The notes: generated from the sequence alone by a model not told the origin. DNA of 64,000 nucleotides from Sulfurimonas sp. (GCF_028714655.1 NZ_JAQTLY010000001.1:62001-126000); one strand, 5' to 3'; counted from the stretch's first letter, positions 33,312 through 43,002 are shown. A program made the numbers and translations.

Positions 33312-33329
33312 TCCACAAACTTATTACAC

Positions 33330-33355
33330 GATAAAGCGGACGCGTCCGTTTTATC
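33330..33355. terminator. GC-rich palindrome after purL
   Basis: GATAAAGCGGACG and CGTCCGTTTTATC meet at CGCG to form a nearly perfect 26-bp palindrome, 18 bp after the purL stop, between purL and the convergent MOSC gene. Probable terminator. Confidence 0.7.
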
Positions 33356-33381
33356 GGCAGGGACTAAAGTCCTTTGCATCC
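33356..33381 (+). repeat. Short dispersed hairpin repeat, family E, copy 2
   Basis: GGCAGGGACTAAAGTCC then TTTGCATCC, matching 3626-3651 at most positions; in both places it begins right at the end of a strong hairpin. Confidence 0.6.
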
Positions 33382-33415
33382 CCCTAAAGCTACGAAAAAA
33401 CAAGTTTTTCGAGAT

Positions 33416-34108
33416 TTAATCCACTTTCATATACTCAAGTGAAAACTCTCCGGAGATTCTCTTCTCTATACTTGCTCTGTAAGATGGAGCAAGAGAGGGA
33501 ATGTTTAAAATTTTTTCTAAAAGCTCTCTATTTTTACTCGGATTTGCAAAAGCTCTGTTTGCATCCAAAATAGATACTTTTGCCTCATCGCGCAAAAGAA
33601 CTTCTACTTTATCACCCGCTTTTATAAAACCATCTTCAAGCACTCTGTAGTACCATCCCGTTAAACCGCTTGTATAGATTTCGTTTGTAAACTTTTTATT
33701 GTTCCATCTTTTTGAGATTTTCCAGCAAGGTTTTCTAGGTTGGGAAACCTGCAACACGGCAGAGCCTATTTTGTGGATATCGCCCAAGCAGACACTGCTT
33801 TCATGCAAGCCCGAGATAGTAAGATTTTCTGAGAGTGCGCCAAAGGGAATGGTTTTAAAACCTAAAAAATTTGCCCAAATTTCATAATTTTCATAACTGT
33901 TTGCAAACACAGCTTTTTCTTCTCCGCCGTGATGAATTTTGTCTGCTACTTCATCACCTGCAAGACCAAGCTTGCCAACCCAAACTTGCGTATCGACAAC
34001 CTCTTTAAACGAACCGCTTTCCCACTGCTTTTCCAAAAAATCTTTTGAATCTTTATCGCCGTAAGATTTTACTTTGCCTATTTGAAGAGAAACTATTTTG
34101 CCGCTCAT
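33416..34108 (-). CDS. MOSC-domain protein, YiiM-like
   Basis: 230 residues. MOSC domains bind sulphur or molybdenum cofactor-related substrates. Family markers: LGLAGDEVADKIHHGGEEKAV (the glycine/His-rich turn), GALSENLTISGL, VCLGDIHKIGSAVLQVSQPRKPCWK with the conserved Cys, and TGWYYRVLEDGFIKAGDKV. YiiM in E. coli reduces N-hydroxylated bases, so a detoxification role is possible. Monocistronic, transcribed away from the sensor gene at 34263. Confidence 0.9.
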   Translation of the reverse strand: MSGKIVSLQIGKVKSYGDKDSKDFLEKQWESGSFKEVVDTQVWVGKLGLAGDEVADKIHHGGEEKAVFANSYENYEIWANFLGFKTIPFGALSENLTISGLHESSVCLGDIHKIGSAVLQVSQPRKPCWKISKRWNNKKFTNEIYTSGLTGWYYRVLEDGFIKAGDKVEVLLRDEAKVSILDANRAFANPSKNRELLEKILNIPSLAPSYRASIEKRISGEFSLEYMKVD

Positions 34109-34262
34109 GATTCATCCTTATTAAAAAAGATATTTTAACAAAAAAATAAAAATTAAAAAAACATATTAAAACTAAGTTTAAAATTTTTTTAAGTATAATA
34201 CGCAATATATTTTTTTTCATATTATTTTAAGACAACTCGTATAAAAAGGCTTTAGTGCAGTT

Positions 34263-36224
34263 ATGAACAACAAGACAACATACACAAAAATAACCGCCAA
34301 GATAATATTGATAACACTTATTTTTACTTTAATAGGTGCTTTTATGTACGGAGAGTATATGAAAAAAAATGCCATATCCAATCTTGCGCATGTAGACGCC
34401 AAAAAAACAAGTATGTTGGTTTTTGAAAGCTTATATTCCGCTATGCAAAAAGGGTGGAATAAAGAGGATTTAAAAGAGATAATAATCAGATTAAACCGAG
34501 TAGATCCGACTATGAAAGTTGATGTTTACAGAACGGAGACGGTATCGGAAATTTTCGGCGCAATAGAAAGAGATAAACAGGCAATCGGCAAAAATGAAGA
34601 TATACAAAAAGCTATGAAAGGCGAAGAGATATTAAATATATCCAATTCAAATTTTATAAAGTACTATTATCCGGTTGTGGCGAAACAAGATTGTCTTAGA
34701 TGTCATACAAACGCAAAAGAGAGCGATGTTTTAGGTATTATAGATGTATCTTACCCCGTAAACAACTTAAAAGTATCATTGGATGAGATGATAAACTTTT
34801 TTATAATATTTATTGTTTTGTTTTCACTTATGATTTTTTTGGCAATTTTTGTCGAGCTTAATCAATACATTATCAAGCCGATTAAAAATTTCTCAAATGT
34901 AATTCAAAGTATAACCAAATCGCATGATATGAAAAAAAGAGTAGAAGTAGAAGACAACATAGAAGAGATTGACTCCATAAAAGATGTTTTTAATACTATG
35001 CTTGACTCAATTGAGCATCAATTCTATTATGACGGCTTAACGGGTTTGGAAAACAGAAGAAGATTGACCGAAAAGCTCGAAGAGAAAAAGAACTCATTTT
35101 TGATGATTATAAACATCGACTCTTTTCAAGAGATAAACGATCTATACGGAAATGAGGCAGGCGATGCGATACTGAAAGATTTTGCAGGATTTTTAAAAGA
35201 AAATATGTTTGGTAGCAACGCTTTGTACAGACTTCATTCGGACGAATTTTCATATCTATGCGACAAGGGAATGGACATAGAGGAGTTCAAAATATTTGCT
35301 TCGATGTTAAGCGAAAAAATTTCGCACAAAAATTTTAAAATTGACGGTAATAACGAAGTGAGTTTAAGTGCCACATTCGGTATCTCTTACGGATATGAAA
35401 CGCTGCTGGAAAATGCGGATATAGCCTTAAAAATTGCAAAGAAAAACAAAAAAGACTTTTTGGTATATGATGAAACTATGCATATGGCAAAAGAGTATGA
35501 GAAAAACTTTGAATGGACGAAGAGATTAAAAAAAGCGATAGAAGATGATAGAATCGTCCCGCTGTTTCAGCCTATAGTAGATTGTAAAACGCAAGAGATT
35601 ATAAAATATGAAGCATTAATTAGAATGGTTGATGCTAATGGGGCATATATAGCACCTATTCATTTTTTAGAACTTGCCAAGAAGAACAAACTTTATCACC
35701 AACTTACAAAAATAATGATTGAAAAGACATTTGAAAAATTTCAACATCTACCATACTCGGTATCAATCAATCTCTCCGTAGAAGATATTTTAAACAAAGA
35801 TGTAAATAAATTTATTATGGATAAGCTAAAAGAGAGCTCAATCGGTGAAAAGATAGTATTTGAGATAATAGAATCTGAAGGTATAGAAAATTTTGACCAA
35901 GTTTTGGAGTTTATAAACAGCGTTAAAAAATATAGCGTAAGAATAGCAATAGATGATTTTGGAACAGGATACTCTAACTTTGATTATCTCATGAAGTTAA
36001 AAGTAGATTACATAAAGATAGACGGCTCAATGATAAAAGGCGTAGATACGGACAATAATTCTCAAATGATTACCAAGACAATCGTAAATTTTGCTAAAAA
36101 TATGGGGATTAAAACAATAGCTGAGTTTGTACATTCTAAAAATGTTTTTACAAAAGTTCAAGAGCTTGAAGTCGATTTTTCACAGGGTTACTATTTTGGA
36201 GAACCGACTGACAATATCACTTAA
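34263..36224 (+). CDS. Membrane sensor with CxxCH motif, degenerate GGDEF and intact EAL domain
   Basis: 653 residues. Membrane helices at about 12-30 and 178-200 flank a periplasmic DUF3365-like (Tll0287-like) sensor containing CLRCH at 144-148, a c-type haem motif. A HAMP-like linker follows (about 200-255), then a GGDEF domain whose signature is HSDEF at 325-329, so cyclase activity is unlikely. The EAL domain is intact: YEALIRM (EAL at 450-452), INLSVEDIL, IAIDDFGTGYSN, VDYIKIDGSMI and IAEFVHS. Predicted to hydrolyse cyclic di-GMP in response to a redox or gas signal at the haem (inference). Confidence 0.9.
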   Translation: MNNKTTYTKITAKIILITLIFTLIGAFMYGEYMKKNAISNLAHVDAKKTSMLVFESLYSAMQKGWNKEDLKEIIIRLNRVDPTMKVDVYRTETVSEIFGAIERDKQAIGKNEDIQKAMKGEEILNISNSNFIKYYYPVVAKQDCLRCHTNAKESDVLGIIDVSYPVNNLKVSLDEMINFFIIFIVLFSLMIFLAIFVELNQYIIKPIKNFSNVIQSITKSHDMKKRVEVEDNIEEIDSIKDVFNTMLDSIEHQFYYDGLTGLENRRRLTEKLEEKKNSFLMIINIDSFQEINDLYGNEAGDAILKDFAGFLKENMFGSNALYRLHSDEFSYLCDKGMDIEEFKIFASMLSEKISHKNFKIDGNNEVSLSATFGISYGYETLLENADIALKIAKKNKKDFLVYDETMHMAKEYEKNFEWTKRLKKAIEDDRIVPLFQPIVDCKTQEIIKYEALIRMVDANGAYIAPIHFLELAKKNKLYHQLTKIMIEKTFEKFQHLPYSVSINLSVEDILNKDVNKFIMDKLKESSIGEKIVFEIIESEGIENFDQVLEFINSVKKYSVRIAIDDFGTGYSNFDYLMKLKVDYIKIDGSMIKGVDTDNNSQMITKTIVNFAKNMGIKTIAEFVHSKNVFTKVQELEVDFSQGYYFGEPTDNIT

Positions 36225-36282
36225 ACAAACCTACAAACAAGATATTTATGATAGAGTTTCACTGACTATTTAGGGAGCCTTA

Positions 36283-37170
36283 ATGCAATTTCATCGTGCC
36301 CATATTGAAGTTACCAATATTTGTGGACTTGCATGCAGTTTCTGCCCGCCAAAAATAAACTCATCCAAAACAATGTCGCTCTCATTTTTAGAAGAGACCT
36401 TAAAACAGCTTAGGGCATACACAAAAACTCTCGCTTTTCATGTAATGGGCGATCCCCTAACACTCTCAAACCTAGAAGAGTATCTTGATCTTGCTCAAAA
36501 ATACGGGTTTGAAGCAGAACTAACGACAAGCGGCTACTATCTTGGCAAAACCAAACTCCAAACACTGTTTCATAAAGCAGTCCGCCAACTAAATATCTCC
36601 CTTAACAGCTACAACAAAAACAGTCTAAATATGACATTTGATGAGTATATCAACTCTGTTTTGGATGTCTGCTTGCAAAAAGTAAAACACTATCCAAAAC
36701 CGTTTGTAAATCTGCGTCTTTGGAACCTTGACGATAATTGCAGCGAAGCCGATTATAACGAAATGTTATTTGAGAAACTAAGCGCTTTTTTTGATACTCC
36801 CATAGATGCCGAAGAAATTTATAAAGATAAAATCAAATCAATTCGCCTTGCTCCAAAAGTAATACTCAATTTTGACAGCTATTTTGAGTGGCCCTCACTT
36901 AATTCTACCCATGAGAGCGACGGAACTTGCTACGGCTTAAAATCGCACATAGGCATACTTGCAAACGGAACCGTAGTGCCGTGCTGCTTAGACGGTGACG
37001 GAATCATAGCTCTGGGCAATCTCAATAATACCCCGCTTAAAAGTATACTAAACTCAAAGAGAGCAACAGATATGATTGATGGATTTAAAAATTCAAAAGC
37101 CGTTGAAGAGCTTTGCAAAAAATGCAGTTATAAAGATAGGTTTTCAAGAACAACGCCAAATCAGCTATAA
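36283..37170 (+). CDS. Radical SAM/SPASM-twitch domain protein
   Basis: 295 residues. Radical SAM motif CGLACSFC near residues 14-21 (EVTNICGLACSFCPP). A C-terminal twitch/SPASM-like half has CYGLKSHIGILANGTVVPCCLDGDGIIALGNL and LCKKCSYKDRF, supplying ligands for an auxiliary cluster. HVMGDPL replaces the usual GGEPL. No precursor peptide is adjacent. It lies 6 bp upstream of uvrB on the same strand. Substrate unknown; distinct from the frameshifted enzyme at 16502. Confidence 0.85.
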   Translation: MQFHRAHIEVTNICGLACSFCPPKINSSKTMSLSFLEETLKQLRAYTKTLAFHVMGDPLTLSNLEEYLDLAQKYGFEAELTTSGYYLGKTKLQTLFHKAVRQLNISLNSYNKNSLNMTFDEYINSVLDVCLQKVKHYPKPFVNLRLWNLDDNCSEADYNEMLFEKLSAFFDTPIDAEEIYKDKIKSIRLAPKVILNFDSYFEWPSLNSTHESDGTCYGLKSHIGILANGTVVPCCLDGDGIIALGNLNNTPLKSILNSKRATDMIDGFKNSKAVEELCKKCSYKDRFSRTTPNQL

Positions 37171-37176
37171 TTTCAA

Positions 37177-39150
37177 ATGTCAAAATTTAAAGTAATATCA
37201 GATTATCAACCTGCGGGCGACCAGCCGACAGCCATAAAAACATTAAGTGATTCTATCCTTAAGGGAAACCGTTATCAAACCTTAGAGGGAGTAACGGGAA
37301 GCGGCAAAACACACACTATGGCACGGGTTATAGAAAAAGTTCAGATGCCGACCATTATAATGACTCACAACAAAACTTTGGCTGCCCAGCTTTACAGCGA
37401 ATTTCGCCAATTTTTTCCAAACAACCATGTAGAGTATTTTGTCTCCTATTATGACTACTATCAACCAGAAGCTTACATCCCCCGTCAAGACCTGTTTATA
37501 GAAAAAGACAGTGCTATAAATGATGAGTTAGAACGAATGAGGCTCTCATCTACCGCAAATCTTTTAAGCTATGACGATGTTATAGTAGTAGCTTCCGTCT
37601 CCGCGAACTACGGCTTGGGTGATCCGCAGGAGTATGAAAATATGGTACAGTCCGTCGCCGTCGGAGACACAATAGCTCAAAAAAAGCTTCTGCTTCGTCT
37701 TGTAGAGATGGGATACAGCCGCAACGACACCTATTTTGACAGCGGACACATAAGAGTAAACGGTGAGAGTTTAGATATTTATCCGCCCTACTTTGAACAA
37801 GAAGCTATCCGTATAGAGTTTTTTGGAGATGAGATAGAAGCCATATACACTTTTGATATCATTGACAATAAACGGCTTGAAGATCATAAAAAATTCACTA
37901 TTTACGCAACTTCGCAATTCAGCGTAAGCCAAGAGAAGATGGCAGTTGCCATAAAACGCATAGAAGAGGAGCTTGATGAGAGACTTGCATACTTTCAAAA
38001 AGAGGGAAAACTTGTCGAGTATCAGCGTCTTAAACAGAGAGTCGAGTTTGATTTGGAGATGCTGCAAACTACCGGAATGTGCAAAGGAGTCGAGAACTAC
38101 TCAAGACTTTTAACCGATAAAAAAACCGGTGAAGCCCCGTATACTCTGCTTGATTATTTTGAACTTCATCATAAAGATTATCTTGTCATAGTGGATGAAT
38201 CACATGTTTCACTTCCGCAATACCGCGGAATGTATGCAGGCGACCGAGCCAGAAAAGAGGTTTTGGTAGAGTATGGTTTCAGACTGCCTAGTGCACTGGA
38301 CAACCGCCCTCTTATGATAGACGAGTATATAAACAAAGCACCCCACTATCTTTTTGTCTCCGCTACACCGTCAAAATATGAACTTGAACTCTCTGCCGTG
38401 ACAGCTAAACAAATTATCCGCCCGACGGGACTGCTTGACCCTGTTTTAGAGATAAAACCCTCTACCAATCAAGTTGAAGATATACACGATGAGATAAAAA
38501 AAATTATTGTAAAAAACGAGCGGGTTCTCATCACGGTACTAACAAAAAAAATGGCTGAAGCACTTACAAAATATCTGGCGGATTTAGGTATAAAAGTCGA
38601 GTATATGCACTCAGACATCGACACTATACAGAGAAATCAGATTATCCGTTCACTTCGTCAAGGCGAGTTTGATGTTTTAATAGGCATAAATCTTCTTCGC
38701 GAGGGGTTAGACTTGCCGGAAGTTAGTCTTGTAGCCATCTTAGATGCAGATAAAGAGGGATTTTTAAGAAGCGAAACTGCTCTTATTCAGACAATAGGAA
38801 GAGGTGCAAGAAACTCAAACGGCAGAGTAATTTTGTATGCAAACAAGATAACCGCCTCTATGCAAAGGGCAATTGATACAACTACCGCCAGAAGAGAGAT
38901 GCAAGAGGAGTATAACAGAGCTCACAACATCACGCCAACCACTACCATCCGCAAACTTGACGAAAATTTAAAAGTTGAGGATTATGGAGCCATTTACCAA
39001 AAACATAAAAAAATGGATAAAATACCGGCTTCAGAGAGAAAAGCAATAATCACGCAGCTCTCTCTTAAGATGAAAGAAGCGGCTCGCGAACTAAACTTTG
39101 AAGAAGCGGCTCGTCTTCGCGATGAAATAGCAAAATATAAAAAACTCTAG
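37177..39150 (+). CDS. uvrB: UvrABC excinuclease subunit B
   Basis: 657 residues, full length. Damage-verification helicase of nucleotide excision repair. Walker [13 protein letters not shown] near residue 40; beta-hairpin region [24 protein letters not shown]-type sequence (here [13 protein letters not shown]); DESHVSLPQ (DEAD-like box); helicase motifs V and VI ([35 protein letters not shown]). A C-terminal UVR motif that contacts UvrC is visible ([18 protein letters not shown]). Probably co-transcribed with the upstream radical SAM gene. Confidence 0.98.
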   Translation: MSKFKVISDYQPAGDQPTAIKTLSDSILKGNRYQTLEGVTGSGKTHTMARVIEKVQMPTIIMTHNKTLAAQLYSEFRQFFPNNHVEYFVSYYDYYQPEAYIPRQDLFIEKDSAINDELERMRLSSTANLLSYDDVIVVASVSANYGLGDPQEYENMVQSVAVGDTIAQKKLLLRLVEMGYSRNDTYFDSGHIRVNGESLDIYPPYFEQEAIRIEFFGDEIEAIYTFDIIDNKRLEDHKKFTIYATSQFSVSQEKMAVAIKRIEEELDERLAYFQKEGKLVEYQRLKQRVEFDLEMLQTTGMCKGVENYSRLLTDKKTGEAPYTLLDYFELHHKDYLVIVDESHVSLPQYRGMYAGDRARKEVLVEYGFRLPSALDNRPLMIDEYINKAPHYLFVSATPSKYELELSAVTAKQIIRPTGLLDPVLEIKPSTNQVEDIHDEIKKIIVKNERVLITVLTKKMAEALTKYLADLGIKVEYMHSDIDTIQRNQIIRSLRQGEFDVLIGINLLREGLDLPEVSLVAILDADKEGFLRSETALIQTIGRGARNSNGRVILYANKITASMQRAIDTTTARREMQEEYNRAHNITPTTTIRKLDENLKVEDYGAIYQKHKKMDKIPASERKAIITQLSLKMKEAARELNFEEAARLRDEIAKYKKL

Positions 39151-39217
39151 AATCTCACCGGCGGTGAAGCTTTAATGACTAGTTCGGATTTTATGAGATA
39201 AAATAATAGGACAAAAT

Positions 39218-39784
39218 ATGGAAGATACATTTAGCAATTTAGCAACTTACGGATATATAGGACTTTTTCTCTACTCACTAGGCGGCGGATTTGTAGCGAT
39301 AGTCGCTGCAGGCGTTCTCTCTTATATGGGTAAAATGGATTTGGGATTATCGATTTTCATAGCTTTCGTGGCAAATGCAATGGGGAGTTTTTTGCTTTTT
39401 TATATGGCAAGATATCAAAAAAGTATGATGATGGACGGGCTGCGCGAACATAGAAGAAAACTCGCTCTTGCCCATATTTTACTCAAGAAAAATGATTCTT
39501 GGATTATAGTCGTTCAAAAATTTATCTACGGCATAAAAACTATCATTCCCATTACAATCGGGCTTACAAAATACGATTTTAAAAAGTTTGCATTTTTCAA
39601 TATATTCGGAGCTGCTGCTTGGGCATTGGTTTTTGGATTTGGAAGCTACTATTCGGGAGGTTTTTTGGTAACGCTGGCAGAAGCAGTAAGCGAGCGACCT
39701 TGGATAGCGCCTATCGTTTTAGTAGTGTTCGGCGGAACTTTATGGTTATATATGACTCACGCCACAAAGAAAAAAGTTAAATAG
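39218..39784 (+). CDS. DedA-family membrane protein
   Basis: 188 residues with about four to five membrane segments. DedA/SNARE-associated features: N-terminal GLFLYSLGGGFVAIVAAGVLSYMGKMDL, the conserved VQKFIYGIKTIIPITIGLTKYDFKKFAFFN, where the Arg of the classical F.R.(ip)..R motif is replaced by Tyr-Gly-Ile-Lys, and GAAAWALVFGFGSYYSG. DedA proteins are thought to be lipid flippases or proton-driven transporters needed for envelope integrity. The stop codon lies at the very end of a repeat element. Confidence 0.85.
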   Translation: MEDTFSNLATYGYIGLFLYSLGGGFVAIVAAGVLSYMGKMDLGLSIFIAFVANAMGSFLLFYMARYQKSMMMDGLREHRRKLALAHILLKKNDSWIIVVQKFIYGIKTIIPITIGLTKYDFKKFAFFNIFGAAAWALVFGFGSYYSGGFLVTLAEAVSERPWIAPIVLVVFGGTLWLYMTHATKKKVK

Positions 39785-39888
39785 ACTTCTTTCAAACCAA
39801 AAATCCTGAATCAAGTTCAGGATAACGAAAACTCAAGAATCTCGTCATTCCAAACTTGCACCGCAAGGGCATCTCCTTCGGTCGTTTT
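39783..39888. repeat. Partial MITE-like element with variant right half
   Basis: Begins AGACTTCTTTC (terminal repeat with one change from AGAGTTCTTTC) inside the DedA stop codon, continues through ATCCTGAATCAAGTTCAGGAT and CTCGTCATTCCAAACTTG like the 112-bp element, then diverges to GCACCGCAAGGGCATCTCC, the variant seen at 13692. It ends next to the pckA stop, so it occupies the whole convergent gap. Confidence 0.65.
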
Positions 39889-39891
39889 AAT

Positions 39892-41478
39892 CTACTCTTC
39901 TATTTTCGGTCCCGCAGCAGAGTAGTCAAATTCGCTGTCTTCTTTTTGATATTTCTTAAAGTTTTTTATAAACATAGCAGCTAAAGTGTCTCTTGTTTTA
40001 TCAAAAGCATCTTTATCGCTCCAAGCATTTCTTGGATTTAATATCTCAGGATTTATATCGCCTAAAGTTTTAGGAACATGCAGTCTGAATGTTTTTGTGG
40101 TGTCAAACTTGCTGTTTTTTATACTTCCGTCTAGTATGGCATTGATGCAAGCACGAGTATCTTTGATGCTCATTCTCTTTCCTACACCATATTTTCCACC
40201 TGTCCAACCGGTATTTACAAGATAGACATTTACACCGTATTTATCAATCTTTTCACCAAGGAGTTTTGCATAAACAGTCGGATGAAGAGGTAAGAAAGCC
40301 TCTCCGAAACATGAGCTGAATGTTGCAACCGGCTCAGTTATCCCTCTCTCTGTTCCTGCAACTTTTGCAGTATAACCGCTTAAGAAGTAGTACATTGCTT
40401 GTTCGCGAGTAAGTTTTGAGACAGGAGGAAGAACGCCAAAAGCGTCCGCAGTTAAAAAGATTATATTTTCAGGGTGACCCGCGCTAAGAGACGGTTCATG
40501 ATTTTGTATATGCTCTATCGGATAAGAGACGCGGGTATTTTCAGTCTTGCTTCCATCTTTATAGTCTACTTCGCCGTCGCCGTGCAACACGACATTTTCA
40601 AGCAGAGCATTATCTTTTATAGCACCGTATATTTCAGGTTCGCTCTCGCTGTCAAGGTTAATAACCTTGGCGTAACATCCGCCCTCAAAGTTAAATACTC
40701 CGTCATCATCCCAACCGTGTTCATCATCGCCGATAAGTCTTCTATGCGGGTCTGTCGAAAGAGTTGTTTTTCCTGTTCCGCTAAGCCCGAAGAAAAGTGC
40801 GGTATCGCCTTCTTTGCCGACATTTGCAGAACAGTGCATAGAGAGTTTGCCCTCAAGCGGCAGCCAGTAGTTCATCATTGAAAAAATCCCTTTTTTCAAC
40901 TCACCTCCGTACCATGTGCCGCCGATTATCGCTAAATTATTTTCAATATCAAAAAGTACGAACACTTCAGAGTTTAGCCCATGCTCTTTCCATTTTTCAT
41001 TTACGGCTTTGCAGGCATTTAAAACGGTAAACTGCGGTTTAAAGCTCTCTAGTTCCGATTCCGTAGGGCGAATAAACATATTTTTCACAAAATGCGCTTG
41101 CCACGCTATTTCGGTAATAAAACGGATAGATTTTTTTGAAGTTTCACTCGCACCGCTGTAAACATCCGTTACATACAAGTCTTTACCAGAGAGCTGCTCT
41201 CTTGAAACATCCAAAAGTTCATTAAAAATTTCTTCACTGATTTTTTGATTTACATCGCCCCATGCAATATATTTGTTTGACGGATCGCGATCTACAAAAT
41301 ATTTATCTTTTGGACTTCTACCGGTAAATATACCGGTATCCACGGCAGTAGCCCCTTTTTTTGTAAGAGCACACTCCCTTTTTTCTAATTCGTGTTCAAT
41401 CAACTCGCCATAGCTAAGGTTGTGATGAACCTTACCTATGTTCTTTAAACCTATATCTTCTAACTCTCTTAAGTTCAT
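39892..41478 (-). CDS. pckA: Phosphoenolpyruvate carboxykinase (ATP)
   Basis: 528 residues from the ATG at 41478, which has AAGGCAAGTT in front and gives the normal family N-terminus ([23 protein letters not shown]). An open frame continues upstream to 41586 but is not expected to be translated. Decarboxylates and phosphorylates oxaloacetate to PEP using ATP, or runs in reverse. Motifs: [30 protein letters not shown], the P-loop [11 protein letters not shown] with [19 protein letters not shown], and TARTINAL-type region [12 protein letters not shown]. Relevant to gluconeogenesis around the reductive TCA cycle in this group (knowledge-based inference). Confidence 0.96.
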   Translation of the reverse strand: MNLRELEDIGLKNIGKVHHNLSYGELIEHELEKRECALTKKGATAVDTGIFTGRSPKDKYFVDRDPSNKYIAWGDVNQKISEEIFNELLDVSREQLSGKDLYVTDVYSGASETSKKSIRFITEIAWQAHFVKNMFIRPTESELESFKPQFTVLNACKAVNEKWKEHGLNSEVFVLFDIENNLAIIGGTWYGGELKKGIFSMMNYWLPLEGKLSMHCSANVGKEGDTALFFGLSGTGKTTLSTDPHRRLIGDDEHGWDDDGVFNFEGGCYAKVINLDSESEPEIYGAIKDNALLENVVLHGDGEVDYKDGSKTENTRVSYPIEHIQNHEPSLSAGHPENIIFLTADAFGVLPPVSKLTREQAMYYFLSGYTAKVAGTERGITEPVATFSSCFGEAFLPLHPTVYAKLLGEKIDKYGVNVYLVNTGWTGGKYGVGKRMSIKDTRACINAILDGSIKNSKFDTTKTFRLHVPKTLGDINPEILNPRNAWSDKDAFDKTRDTLAAMFIKNFKKYQKEDSEFDYSAAGPKIEE

Positions 41479-41660
41479 AACTTGCCTTATGGTACTTTTT
41501 AAAATAATGATGAAAGTATACACTTTATAAACATAAATTAAAAGTAAATATCTCTTATGAATTGAGATTTTTAACAACTTTTTCACATATAAAAATAAGT
41601 TGATTTATTTTATAGTTTTAGAAGTCTGCTTTAAGTATTTTTTGCTAAAATTCCACTCTT

Positions 41661-41736
41661 GCTCGCATAACTCAGTTGGTAGAGTGTTACCTCGACAAGG
41701 TAAAAGTCACTGGTTCGAGTCCAGTTGTGAGCACCA
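41661..41736 (+). tRNA. tRNA-Val, anticodon GAC, with C at position 33
   Basis: 76 nt with encoded CCA. Acceptor GCTCGCA/TGTGAGC, D arm ACTC/GAGT (A10-T25 pair instead of the usual G10-C25), anticodon stem TTACC/GGTAA, loop TCGACAA, T arm ACTGG TTCGAGT CCAGT, discriminator A. Anticodon GAC reads GUC/GUU. The base before the anticodon is C instead of the near-universal U33. A TAAAAT box precedes it. Confidence 0.85.
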
Positions 41737-42024
41737 TCATTTATTACTACCAATTATTTATTTTAAGCACTTTCAGCTCCCCTTATGTTCTACTTTGCTA
41801 CAACTTCAATATATCCATTTACTACTAACTACTGATAAAAAAGCGGGGTAAAAAGTGGGGGAGAGTTTTTTAATTGTGGGGGTTGCAAAATGGGCAATAA
41901 AGCATCTTATTTAGTTAGACGCTCCAAAGCTCATGCCAAAAGTGAACTCTGGTTAAACTACAGATTAGCTAGATTTTTCAATAATAAAAATTTAGGTGGT
42001 TAATTTGTCAGTGCCTATCATGAA
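41737..42024. other. Gene-poor stretch after tRNA-Val
   Basis: About 290 bp with no clear gene of normal length. It contains two G-rich patches (GCGGGG and GTGGGGG), a short ORF at 41890-42003, and no palindromic repeat of the window's families. A tRNA 3' end beside a short orphan ORF could be an old integration scar, but no direct repeat of the tRNA end (att) was found. Confidence 0.4.
41890..42003 (+). CDS. Doubtful 37-residue ORF
   Basis: MGNKASYLVRRSKAHAKSEL followed by WLNYRLARFFNNKNLGG. Basic, helical-looking, with GGGGG eight bases upstream as a possible ribosome site. The same frame is open for about 18 codons upstream without a start. It may be a small protein or the remnant of a longer gene such as an integrase or DNA-binding protein. 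No family recognised. Confidence 0.3.
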   Translation: MGNKASYLVRRSKAHAKSELWLNYRLARFFNNKNLGG

Positions 42025-42059
42025 GTTGATTGACATCCACTCAACCCTTGTGATATAAT
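42025..42059 (+). promoter_or_regulatory. cbpA-hspR promoter with HAIR-like HspR operator
   Basis: TTGACA (42030-42035), 18-bp spacer, TATAAT (42054-42059). The -35 is overlapped by GTTGATT-N7-ACTCAAC (42025-42045), close to the HspR operator HAIR consensus CTTGAGT-N7-ACTCAAG. This predicts repression of the operon by its own product HspR, as known in Helicobacter and Campylobacter. Confidence 0.8.
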
Positions 42060-42099
42060 CTTACTTAATAATCAAATAATATATATTGTAGGAAAAAAA

Positions 42100-42990
42100 A
42101 TGGGTAAATCTTTATATGAAACGCTTGAAGTTCCGGAAAATGCAAGTGAAGCGGAGATAAAAAAAGCGTATAGAAAGTTAGCAAGAAAATATCATCCCGA
42201 TATAAATAAAGAAAAAGGTGCGGAGGATAAGTTCAAAGAGATAAACTCTGCATACGAAATACTAAGCGATAAGCAGAAAAAAGCACAGTACGATGCACAC
42301 GGCGACAGTATGTTCGGCGGGCAAAATTTTCATGATTTTTCTCGTTCGCACGGCGGAAGCGGTGATTTGGACGAGATTTTAAGAAATATGTTCTCCGGCG
42401 GCGGTTTTGGCGGATTTGGAGGTTCATCTTTTGGCGGCGGTTTCGGCGGTGGATTTGGAGGCGGCGGGTTTGGCGGAAAACAACAACCGAATCTTGATAT
42501 AGAAACAAGCGTTACTATTCCTTTTAGCGTCTCTATCTTGGGCGGTTCACACTCTGTAGCGGTTAACGGAGAGAGATTTGATATCAAAATCCCTGCCGGC
42601 GTAAACAGCGGCGAGAAGATGCGTGTAAAGGGTAAAGGACATGCTCAGGGCGGAAGAGCGGGAGACCTTTTTTTAAAGATAAATGTAGCTTCTAATCCTG
42701 AATATATCAGAGAAGAGGACGATTTAGTTAAAAAATTTGATGTACCTTTATATGCGGCGCTTTTCGGCGAGAAGGTAACCATACAGACGCTAGAAAAAGA
42801 GATCAAGCTGAAAATCCCGCAAAATACTAAAAACGGACAGAGATTTCGTGTAAAAGAGATGGGTGCAATGAACCGTAAAACAAAAGAGCGCGGAAATTTA
42901 TATCTGGAAGCAAACATTGTTCTGCCTAAAATTGAAGATTTGGATGGGAAGTTAGTTGAGTTAATGAAAGAAAAATTGCCTAAAGAGTAG
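42100..42990 (+). CDS. cbpA: CbpA-type J-domain co-chaperone
   Basis: 296 residues. J domain at 1-70 with the HPD motif (KYHPDINKEKG), a Gly/Phe-rich linker with repeated GGFGG units (about 80-130), and two C-terminal substrate-binding domains (FDIKIPAGVNSGEKMRVKGKGH, KLKIPQNTKNGQRFRVKEMG). The CxxCxGxG zinc fingers of true DnaJ are missing, which defines CbpA/DjlA-like type II. It stimulates DnaK. Twelve bp before hspR and preceded by a HAIR-like operator, as in H. pylori. Confidence 0.93.
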   Translation: MGKSLYETLEVPENASEAEIKKAYRKLARKYHPDINKEKGAEDKFKEINSAYEILSDKQKKAQYDAHGDSMFGGQNFHDFSRSHGGSGDLDEILRNMFSGGGFGGFGGSSFGGGFGGGFGGGGFGGKQQPNLDIETSVTIPFSVSILGGSHSVAVNGERFDIKIPAGVNSGEKMRVKGKGHAQGGRAGDLFLKINVASNPEYIREEDDLVKKFDVPLYAALFGEKVTIQTLEKEIKLKIPQNTKNGQRFRVKEMGAMNRKTKERGNLYLEANIVLPKIEDLDGKLVELMKEKLPKE

Positions 42991-43002
42991 AGGGAAAACA
43001 GT

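Noticed and set aside
34263-36224. Active diguanylate cyclase
   Set aside because: The GGDEF signature is HSDEF; the first two glycines needed for GTP binding are missing, so synthesis of cyclic di-GMP is unlikely.
41479-41586. N-terminal extension of pckA
   Set aside because: The extra 36 residues are hydrophobic and unlike the family, and a proper ribosome site precedes the ATG at 41478.
42233-42587. Two overlapping antisense frames opposite cbpA
   Set aside because: They mirror the Gly-rich linker of CbpA (poly-Pro and Arg-rich translations); artefact of GC-rich repeats.
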